Part shown: piece by piece, positions 14,967 to 20,731 of the stretch
Numbering within the stretch: the stretch's first letter is position 1
Layout: the number at the start of each line of letters is the position of its first letter
Assembly: GCA_050943435.1 (NCBI GenBank)
Contig: JBMNPE010000025.1
Location: 1-20,731 of the forward strand
DNA: 20,731 bases
Source: RGIG5675 sp050943435
GTDB lineage: Bacteria; Bacillota; Clostridia; Oscillospirales; Ruminococcaceae
Direction: 5' to 3'
Notes under the pieces: model-generated
Seen by the model: the letters and a program-made list of their open reading frames with translations, nothing else
Told to the model about the DNA's origin: nothing
Database searches by the model: none
Made by a program: the position numbers and the translations under genes

Positions 14967-15695
14967 ATGGGAAGTGTGCTCTTGGTAGAAGACAATCCAG
15001 GCGCCGCAGAAAAAATTGTGCGCTATATCGGCAATATATCTGAGGAGCTTGCGGTGCACACTGTCTCAGAGGCCGGCACAGCCCTGCAGTACGCAAAAAC
15101 AAACGATATTTCCCTGTTTATCATCGACATTCAGCTCAAGGACTACAAAGGGACCAGACTTGCAAAGCAGCTGAGGGAACTGCCGGAATACCGGTACACC
15201 CCGATAATATTCGAAACGGCACTTGCAGATGAGGAGCTTTCTGCCTACAGGGATTTGAAGTGCTACAGCTTCCTTATAAAGCCGTTTACGGAAGAGGAAT
15301 TTGCCGAGGCATTCCGCGATGCGCTTGGACTGTCGAGACAGATTAACCGGAAGGCCAGGACAATCCGGATCGAGCAGAAGCAGTTCATATTGGAATATTC
15401 CGTACAGGATATTGCATACATAGAATCCTTCGGGAAAAAGCTTGTGATTCACACTTGGAGCCACCTGTCCGGCGCAAAGGAGGACGTGATTTCCGGATAT
15501 ACACTGTCCGGCTTCTTCGCTCTGCTGGATGACCCTGAGTTTGTCCAGTGCCATAAGAGCTACATTGTGAACAAGTCATATATCGAGAAAATTGACAAAT
15601 CCGGGAGAAAGATTTTCCTCAGAGGATATGCCGACGCAATCCCCGTCGGAAATAAATACCAGACCGAATTATGGGGGCAGCCATGGATTTCCTGA
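14967..15695 (+). CDS. LytTR-family response regulator
   Basis: Two-component transcription regulator of 242 residues. The receiver domain (about 1-125) has the acidic pair E8-D9, phospho-acceptor D54 (FIIDIQL), T84 and K105 (FLIKPF). The LytTR DNA-binding domain (about 140-238) shows IAYIESFGKKLVIHT, a Gly-Tyr-Thr-Leu helix and FVQCHKSYIVNKSYIEKID, the family hallmark. I chose the ATG at 14967 because GGGGGA (14953-14958) precedes it by eight bases and the receiver fold starts there; the frame is open upstream but the extra residues are not domain-like. It overlaps the kinase gene, its likely partner. AgrA/ComE-type regulators usually control nearby operons, here plausibly the ABC genes. Confidence 0.93.
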   Translation: MGSVLLVEDNPGAAEKIVRYIGNISEELAVHTVSEAGTALQYAKTNDISLFIIDIQLKDYKGTRLAKQLRELPEYRYTPIIFETALADEELSAYRDLKCYSFLIKPFTEEEFAEAFRDALGLSRQINRKARTIRIEQKQFILEYSVQDIAYIESFGKKLVIHTWSHLSGAKEDVISGYTLSGFFALLDDPEFVQCHKSYIVNKSYIEKIDKSGRKIFLRGYADAIPVGNKYQTELWGQPWIS

Positions 15696-17005
15696 CGGCT
15701 CTAGTGCAGATGGGTCTGGACGCCGGGCTGCTGACCCTCTGCTGTGAATTTGTTTTCCGGACCAGGGCGGAAAGAAGGTGGAAGGACTTTTTAATCTTCC
15801 CCATTTTCCTTGTGCTCTGTGCAGTGACGAGGGTGGACATAGCTGTCGGTGAGGATCTGACTGCGGCTTTCCGAATGGAAGGCTTTGAAATCCTGCCGTC
15901 AGACAATATTGCGGGACTGCTGCTTCTGGTCCTTGCGTCGCTGCTCATTAACAGCATATTCTTTGGCTCAAAATCCAACAGGACTGTCTTCTGCGGGACC
16001 ATGGCCGCATTCTCCATCTTTCTGTTAATCAAGTGCCTGTGTGCAGTTCTCTTTGCCGTCTGCGGAGCTGAGGATGCCGTGCTCATGCTGGGCAGCCGCA
16101 TCGCTGCGGTGTGCCTGGCTGTCATTCTGGAGATAACTCCGTTTTTCGGTTTTATCCATAAGCTCGTCGAGAGAAGCGGCTTTACGGAGCTGATTGTATT
16201 TTCCAATATCGCAGTGCTTCTCATGGCTGTTCTTTCGGTCTTCTCTTTTGATGTGGACAGGATTCTTGCCCACCTGTGGATGATCGTAATAATCATCCTT
16301 GCAGTGCTCCTGCTCGACAGCGTCCTGCTTTTCCTGCACCAGCGCAGGATGCAGGAGCAGAAGAGGATCCATATGATCGAGCAGTACGTGCCCATTGTAG
16401 AAGAACTGATTTCCCAGGTAAGGGCAAGGCAGCATGAATACCAGAACCGGATGATGGCCATAGAAGCCGCTGTCTCCTCCGCTGATACCCTGGAAGAAGC
16501 CAGAAGGGAAGTGGCGGATCTCACGGGAAATATCGGAATCAGCCTGAATGACCGTGAGCTGCTTTCCTGTGACAGCAGAATGATCGCCGGGATGCTGTTC
16601 GGCAAAATAAAGCAGGCGGAGGCATCGGGACTTCGCGTTGAACTGTCCCTGCACGGATGCTTCAAGAAAACCTCCACCCCGGAGACAGAGTGGGTCGACG
16701 CAATCGGAATCCTCCTGGACAATGCTATCGAGGCTTCCCCTAAAGGGAGCACCATATTTTTATCCAGCAGGAAGGACGGGGGATATCTTGAGCTTACCGT
16801 TTCAAATCCTGCACCTCCCATGTCCAATACGGAGTTCATGGCTTTGTTCGGGAAAGGCGTGACGACAAAGGCGGACAGGGACAGCCACGGCTTCGGCCTC
16901 TATAACATCCTGCGGATGACGGAGCGGTATCATGGGAAAATCCTGACACGCAACGAATCAGTCGGGGATCAGAATTATGTCGTCTTCGGCATATGCATGC
17001 CGTAG
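15683..17005 (+). CDS. GHKL-domain sensor histidine kinase (AgrC/BlpH-like)
   Basis: Membrane sensor kinase of about 440 residues. The N-terminal half has about six hydrophobic helices (to about residue 220) and no recognisable extracellular domain, as in peptide- or lipid-sensing kinases. A cytoplasmic helix with the probable phosphorylated histidine H251 (RQHEYQNRM) follows, then the ATPase domain with N-box GILLDNAIEAS and G-box SHGFGLYNILRMTERYHGK. The start is uncertain: ATG at 15683 has GGGGG upstream, while ATG at 15671 would add four residues; both overlap the regulator gene. It should phosphorylate that regulator. The signal is unknown. Confidence 0.92.
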   Translation: MDFLTALVQMGLDAGLLTLCCEFVFRTRAERRWKDFLIFPIFLVLCAVTRVDIAVGEDLTAAFRMEGFEILPSDNIAGLLLLVLASLLINSIFFGSKSNRTVFCGTMAAFSIFLLIKCLCAVLFAVCGAEDAVLMLGSRIAAVCLAVILEITPFFGFIHKLVERSGFTELIVFSNIAVLLMAVLSVFSFDVDRILAHLWMIVIIILAVLLLDSVLLFLHQRRMQEQKRIHMIEQYVPIVEELISQVRARQHEYQNRMMAIEAAVSSADTLEEARREVADLTGNIGISLNDRELLSCDSRMIAGMLFGKIKQAEASGLRVELSLHGCFKKTSTPETEWVDAIGILLDNAIEASPKGSTIFLSSRKDGGYLELTVSNPAPPMSNTEFMALFGKGVTTKADRDSHGFGLYNILRMTERYHGKILTRNESVGDQNYVVFGICMP

Positions 17006-17045
17006 GAAATCCGGCACAGCAGGTTTGTCAGGCATGGCACGAACG

Positions 17046-17089
17046 GGGGCTCAAAGGGAACAAAATTGATTTTGTTCCCGGAAAGCCCC
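17046..17089 (+). promoter_or_regulatory. Nested inverted repeat between kinase and ABC genes
   Basis: GGGAACAAAAT (17056-17066) and ATTTTGTTCCC (17069-17079) are perfect inverted repeats separated by TG. They are enclosed by GGGGCT (17046-17051) and AGCCCC (17084-17089), with a four-base internal loop on each side. A long RNA hairpin or a dyad-symmetric protein site are both possible. The T content after it is too low for a classical terminator. Its last bases can also pair with the ribosome-site region of the next gene. Confidence 0.7.
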
Positions 17090-17106
17090 TTCCTGTTTCC
17101 AGTCTG

Positions 17107-17135
17107 TTGAAGCTCATCAATAGGCCCCGTATATT
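17107..17135 (+). promoter_or_regulatory. Predicted promoter of the ABC-2 transporter genes
   Basis: TTGAAG (17107-17112, four of six) and TATATT (17130-17135, five of six) are spaced by 17 bases, about 30 bases before the TTG start codon. The dyad at 17046-17089 lies just upstream, where a regulator could bind. Confidence 0.55.
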
Positions 17136-17164
17136 GGAAAGGAACAGGGAAGGGAGGTATTAAT

Positions 17165-17917
17165 TTGGCGGGCCTTGTTAAAAATGAATGGAAGAAAGTC
17201 TCTCTTCCCGTGCTGCTGACAACGGCACTTCTGACAGTCGTCATGTGCGTGCTGTCCTGCACAGTGTATAAGAATTATTCCCTTCAGTACGATTTACAGG
17301 CATGGGAAGTCGGGACAGAGATATTTTCCATGCTGTATCCGCTGCTTGTCGTGGTGCCGCTGTGCTGGAATTTATATTATGAGCGCAGGGACAACTTCTT
17401 ATTCTATGTCACGCCGCGCGTGAAAATACAAAAATACCTGGCTGCCAAGTGGACTGCATATGCGCTCGGAGCTTTCTGCATAATTGTGATCCCCTACATG
17501 CTGTCGGCGCTGTCAGCCCTCTATTTGAAGCCCCCGGTAGATCCCTTTGCGAACCCGTTTGAGCACGTATTCGAGGATATGTATATAAACACCCCGCTGC
17601 TTTACGCGGTGCTCCTTTCCCTCTGGAGGGGAGTTATCGGCGTCATGGTGATGACTTTTGGATTTGTGCTCGCCTTATACACAAGGAACATATTCGTGAT
17701 TCTCACCGGGCCGTTCGTATACTGCGATCTTGAGAATTTTGTCCTGTCCATCCTTCATCAGGAGTGCTACAGGCTGGTTGTGTCTTTTGACCCTGATGCA
17801 GTCGCCCCGGAAGGCATGACCACATTGTCTTACTTTTCGGGTCCCATCATTTTGATCATTGTGACTGCCCTGACGGCTCTCATTCTCTCTAGAAAAAACA
17901 AAGTCGTAACCATATAG
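17165..17917 (+). CDS. ABC-2-type transporter permease subunit
   Basis: Integral membrane protein of 250 residues with about six helices and a short amphipathic N-terminus (LVKNEWKKVSLPVL), the pattern of LanE/LanG and other ABC-2 permeases. The start is TTG at 17165: GGGAGG (17152-17157) lies seven bases before it and no ATG is available before residue 29. It shares an operon with a larger permease and an ATPase, so it is probably one half of a membrane channel that exports a compound or removes a peptide or lipid from the membrane. Substrate unknown. The segment YTRNIFVILTGPFVYCDLENFV follows an LWRGVIGVMVMTFGFVLAL helix; no other motif is diagnostic. Confidence 0.82.
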   Translation: MAGLVKNEWKKVSLPVLLTTALLTVVMCVLSCTVYKNYSLQYDLQAWEVGTEIFSMLYPLLVVVPLCWNLYYERRDNFLFYVTPRVKIQKYLAAKWTAYALGAFCIIVIPYMLSALSALYLKPPVDPFANPFEHVFEDMYINTPLLYAVLLSLWRGVIGVMVMTFGFVLALYTRNIFVILTGPFVYCDLENFVLSILHQECYRLVVSFDPDAVAPEGMTTLSYFSGPIILIIVTALTALILSRKNKVVTI

Positions 17918-17926
17918 GTGCCCGGT

Positions 17927-19429
17927 ATGATTGCACTGGCAAGGAAAAATCTCAGCACGCTGGGATATGGAAAGCTGCTCCTCCTGTTTGCCGGATGCCT
18001 GCTCTTTTCCATCGGCGAGAGGATGGACGGGGGTATCAACTACGAGCAGCACCTCCTGTCAGCGGTGTCAGACCACTACTATCTGACATTCCTGCTGCTG
18101 CCGATTGTGCTGCTCAGCTGCTTTTCCTTTATTGAGGACGACGGGGAGCCTGTTCTCCTGCGGTTTCAAAGCTACCACTCCTATTTCATGAAAAAATGGG
18201 CAGCTTCCGGTTCAACTGCGGCCCTCCTTACTGCTGCCCAGACAGGGGCAGTTCTCCTGTCAGGCGCAGGACTGCCCTTCGGCAACAACTGGAGCCCTCC
18301 GGCTGACTCTTTGGAGGCAGAGTATCTTGCCTTCTTCGAACAGTTTTTTGCAAGCCCCCTGCAGGGATTTGTCTTCTGTACCATCTACCAGCTGATGGGA
18401 ACGTGGCTGATATTCGGAATCTGCATGTGGATTGCACATTTCACGGGGAGAAAGTGGACGGTCCGTATTACAGCAGTTATCTATATCTTCTCTGCAGGTG
18501 TTCTCAAAATCCCTGAACTGCAGGATCTGCCCCTGACGGGCTTTGATCATCTGCTGATACTGCACCACAATCTCGGCACGCCGCACCGCTTCATGACGAC
18601 AATTGCCACTGCACTGCTTATAATCCTGGTCATCGCACTGACTGTGAGGCTTGCATGGCGCTGGAGCCTGCCGCAGGTCCATATTAGCCGCAGGGGCATC
18701 TCCGGATACTATTTCCGGGAGCTCATGGTTCCGCGCAATCTGTGGATTCTCTTCGGCGTCGTGCTCATAATCCTGATGTACGAGGGATTGAAGGTCATGT
18801 ATAACGGCACTGCTATAGAAGGCATTGATTGGATTTATGTGCTGTTTGCAGGCCACGGCACCGGATACTTCCTTGCGATGCCTTTCCTCGAGATGCTGAT
18901 CACAAGCGGCGCTCCGATCTACCTGCTTGCCGCTTTTGTTGAGCAGACAGTAAACGGCCAGTCCATGTTCGTCACCGTGCGCTCCAGAAGCCGCCGGAAT
19001 CTGCTGAACGGCATATTATCGGTCAGCACCAGGTTCCTAATGATATATGCAGTGTTCTGGCTTGTTGCGGGCCTCATTGGCACATTCCTGTTCAGCACTG
19101 GAATCACGGCATCGTCTTTCTGGCTTTTAATCTATGCTGTAGTGATGAAGTTCCTCGACCTGTTTTCGCAGTATCTGATGATGCTCGGCATCTACATTGC
19201 CTCAGGGCATGTGACAATCGGCTTCCTCGCTCTCGTGGCTGGAAATCTGCTCTGCATTCCCACGTGGAAATGGACGAAGTATCTGCCGATAGGACTCTCC
19301 AGCCTTACAAGAATTTCCGTTCTGTATACGGAAAACGGGATTCCCGCAGCATCCGCCCTGGGAATAGAAGCTGCGGTTTCCCTGCTGCTGATGACGTGCA
19401 TTCTGGTGTTTGGCCGCAAAAAAATATGA
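17927..19429 (+). CDS. Large ABC-2-type membrane permease
   Basis: Multi-spanning membrane protein of 500 residues, about twice the size of a usual ABC-2 permease, with some 12 hydrophobic segments arranged as two halves. The second half starts near residue 260 with an FRELMVPRNLWILFG stretch resembling an N-terminal tail, so it may be a fused or duplicated permease. The ATG at 17927 is preferred to GTG at 17918 because AGGTG (17916-17920) lies six bases before it. It begins nine bases after the smaller permease stop and precedes the ATPase gene by 15 bases. I assign it by context and hydrophobicity rather than by a clear motif. Confidence 0.75.
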   Translation: MIALARKNLSTLGYGKLLLLFAGCLLFSIGERMDGGINYEQHLLSAVSDHYYLTFLLLPIVLLSCFSFIEDDGEPVLLRFQSYHSYFMKKWAASGSTAALLTAAQTGAVLLSGAGLPFGNNWSPPADSLEAEYLAFFEQFFASPLQGFVFCTIYQLMGTWLIFGICMWIAHFTGRKWTVRITAVIYIFSAGVLKIPELQDLPLTGFDHLLILHHNLGTPHRFMTTIATALLIILVIALTVRLAWRWSLPQVHISRRGISGYYFRELMVPRNLWILFGVVLIILMYEGLKVMYNGTAIEGIDWIYVLFAGHGTGYFLAMPFLEMLITSGAPIYLLAAFVEQTVNGQSMFVTVRSRSRRNLLNGILSVSTRFLMIYAVFWLVAGLIGTFLFSTGITASSFWLLIYAVVMKFLDLFSQYLMMLGIYIASGHVTIGFLALVAGNLLCIPTWKWTKYLPIGLSSLTRISVLYTENGIPAASALGIEAAVSLLLMTCILVFGRKKI

Positions 19430-19444
19430 AGTCAGGAGAAGATT

Positions 19445-20122
19445 ATGAGTTCCTATATTGAAGTAAAGAACGTGTCAAAAAGCTTTGGAAAAAGGGAGGT
19501 CCTCAAAGACGTTTCCCTGTCTGTGGCACAGGGGACAACGGTCGGCCTGGTAGGAGCCAACGGCAGCGGGAAGTCTGTGATGTTCAAGATCCTGTGCGGC
19601 TTTGAGAAGCCGGACCAGGGGAGCGTATATGTGCGGGGGAAAAAGCTCGGAGAAAACGGCCGGGACTTTCCAGAGAACATGGGGGTGTTTATAAACACTC
19701 CCGGTTTCATAGGCATTTACAGCGGCTTCCAGAACCTGAAATTTCTCGCGGACATCCAGGGAAAAATCGGCGAGAAGGAGATCCGGCAGGCCATGAGCAA
19801 GGTCGGGCTTGATCCCGACAACAATGTGAAGGTTGACAACTATTCCCTCGGCATGAAGCAGAAGCTGGGGCTTGCGCAGGCAATCATGGAAGGGCAGGAT
19901 ATCCTGATCCTGGATGAGCCGTTCAACGCCCTGGACTATAAGACATATGAAGACGTAAAGTCCATAATCAGAATGCTTAAAGCAGAAGGAAAGACTATTT
20001 TCCTGACGTCTCATATCTTCAAGGACATCGAGCAGCTCTGCGATGAGGTGTATGCGATTGAAGACGGAGGGCTCGTTCCGATTACCGAGGAAATTGCCGC
20101 CCGGTACAGGGACATGGAGTGA
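19445..20122 (+). CDS. ABC transporter ATP-binding protein, BcrA/LanF-like
   Basis: ATPase of 225 residues driving the two permeases encoded just upstream. Walker A GANGSGKS is at 37-44, the signature SLGMKQK at 134-140, Walker B ILILDEP at 153-159 and the switch histidine at 190 (LTSHIF). The short length and SLGMKQ signature match the bacitracin/lantibiotic self-protection group. At the Q-loop position the sequence reads VFINTPGF: the usual Gln, or Glu in LanF proteins, appears to be Asn84. AGGAG (19434-19438) lies six bases before the ATG. Last gene of the block; the next terminator is some 200 bases downstream. Role in peptide resistance is inferred from family and from the LytTR/GHKL neighbours. 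Confidence 0.93.
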   Translation: MSSYIEVKNVSKSFGKREVLKDVSLSVAQGTTVGLVGANGSGKSVMFKILCGFEKPDQGSVYVRGKKLGENGRDFPENMGVFINTPGFIGIYSGFQNLKFLADIQGKIGEKEIRQAMSKVGLDPDNNVKVDNYSLGMKQKLGLAQAIMEGQDILILDEPFNALDYKTYEDVKSIIRMLKAEGKTIFLTSHIFKDIEQLCDEVYAIEDGGLVPITEEIAARYRDME

Positions 20123-20323
20123 ATCAGGCGGAATACTTATTTATCTCTATTGCATCGGAAGGTTTTAATGCCTGTACTGGATGTGAAAATCCTATACCGT
20201 ATGCAGGGATATATGCGGATTCCCCGAAATGAAATCCGATTTACAACTGAACAACAACAGTGATAAGCATCGGCGAACCTGATTGCCTCATTGCATCATG
20301 GACTTCAAGAAACCGCTCAGTGT

Positions 20324-20376
20324 AAAAAAAACGGTGCTGCTGACTCCTGAAAGAAAGGAATCTGCAGCACCGTTTT
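20324..20376 (-). terminator. Bidirectional intrinsic terminator, strongest on the minus strand
   Basis: AAAACGGTGCTGC (20328-20340) pairs perfectly with GCAGCACCGTTTT (20364-20376), with a partial inner stem. On the minus strand the hairpin runs into eight T residues (the complement of A at 20324-20331), giving a strong terminator for the aldo/keto reductase gene. On the plus strand four T residues follow, so it may also end the ABC transporter transcript. Confidence 0.88.
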
Positions 20377-20391
20377 CTATGAAAAAGGGAA

Positions 20392-20731
20392 TTAATTACT
20401 GTTTTTTCTTCCCATCTGGAAGATCATGCGGACCATCTCCGGATCATTGCGCCGAGTGCAGGTAGCGATGCCGTTCGTGTCAAGAGTATTGATGGCTCCG
20501 ACTTCATCCTTTGTAAGACTGAAATCCCATATGTCGATGTTCTGCAGGATCCGCTCTTTGTGGACAGATTTCGGAATTATGATGACTCCACGTTCAATGT
20601 TCCAGCGGAGAACAATTTGTGAAGGGGTCTTATTGTATTTTTTTGCTATACTCTGCAAGACATCCGATTCATCCGCATGGTACCTTGTTCCGCCCAATGG
20701 TCCCCAGGCTTCTACAGCTACACCGTAGCGG
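20392..20731 (-). CDS. Aldo/keto reductase, C-terminal part (5' end beyond window)
   Basis: C-terminal 113 residues of an NADPH-dependent aldo/keto reductase, read leftwards from the window edge. The visible segment has VEAWGPLGG (the strand-7 region near the cofactor), LQSIAKKYNKTPSQIVLRWNI, GVIIIPKSVHKERILQNIDIWDF (the nucleotide-phosphate-binding KS-x-R-x-N pattern) and FSLTKDEVGAINTLD, all standard for the AKR5-like group. The frame is open to base 20731, so a TTG at 20697 is not the real start. Catalytic Asp, Tyr, Lys and His lie in the missing part. Substrate unknown. It converges with the ABC genes and ends 16 bases before the strong terminator. Confidence 0.93.
   Translation of the reverse strand, partial: RYGVAVEAWGPLGGTRYHADESDVLQSIAKKYNKTPSQIVLRWNIERGVIIIPKSVHKERILQNIDIWDFSLTKDEVGAINTLDTNGIATCTRRNDPEMVRMIFQMGRKNSN

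Noticed and set aside
15619..16839. A 406-codon minus-strand open frame opposite the histidine kinase.
   Set aside because: Ser/Arg-rich composition typical of antisense frames, no domain or ribosome site, and the plus strand encodes a convincing GHKL kinase.
20168..20263. A 31-codon reading frame (starts MPVLDVKILYRM) with GGAAGG five bases upstream, after the ABC ATPase gene.
   Set aside because: Too short to judge, unlike any family I know, and uses CGA/CGT codons rare in neighbours; could be chance or a gene remnant. I see nothing else in 20123-20323.

Overview
The window looks like a chromosomal segment of an anaerobic, gut- or oral-type Bacillota (Clostridia). By eye the G+C is moderately high, with frequent AGG (Arg), ATA (Ile) and CTC (Leu) codons. 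Shine-Dalgarno sites are strong, genes are tightly coupled, and there are intrinsic terminators, a TPP riboswitch acting through a terminator, an arginine deiminase operon and a LytTR/GHKL two-component system. The taxon is an inference; no rRNA or tRNA gene is visible. TGA is a normal stop throughout.

Layout. (1) 1-4729: an ABC uptake operon of the UgpBAEC/MalEFGK type: solute-binding protein (cut by the window start), two permeases, a DSP/PTP-like phosphatase and the ATPase. The embedded phosphatase is the odd member. (2) 4751-9339: a thiamine salvage operon. A promoter, a TPP riboswitch and its terminator precede thiM, thiE, a HAD phosphatase, thiD and a cytX-type permease, which carries one in-frame TGA. 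Together these import HMP, phosphorylate HMP and hydroxyethylthiazole, and join them to thiamine phosphate. (3) 9387-10542: two small membrane-protein genes of unknown function with their own promoter and terminator. (4) 10560-13856: arcA-arcB-arcC, the complete arginine deiminase pathway (arginine to ornithine, ammonia, CO2 and ATP), without an arcD antiporter nearby. (5) 13872-14684, minus strand: a flavodoxin/ferredoxin fusion (EFR1-like), convergent with arcC.

(6) 14967-20122: a regulatory and transport block: LytTR response regulator, GHKL histidine kinase, a structured intergenic region, two ABC-2-type permeases and a BcrA/LanF-like ATPase. The arrangement resembles peptide-sensing or antimicrobial-peptide-resistance modules, but no precursor peptide is convincing. 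(7) 20324-20731: a terminator and the 3' part of a minus-strand aldo/keto reductase gene that runs off the window.

The observations most worth checking are the cytX stop codon in the loop of a perfect hairpin, the phosphatase inside the Ugp-like operon, the antiterminator pairing visible in the TPP leader, the alternative RNA pairings before the ABC-2 genes, and the Asn at the Q-loop position of their ATPase.
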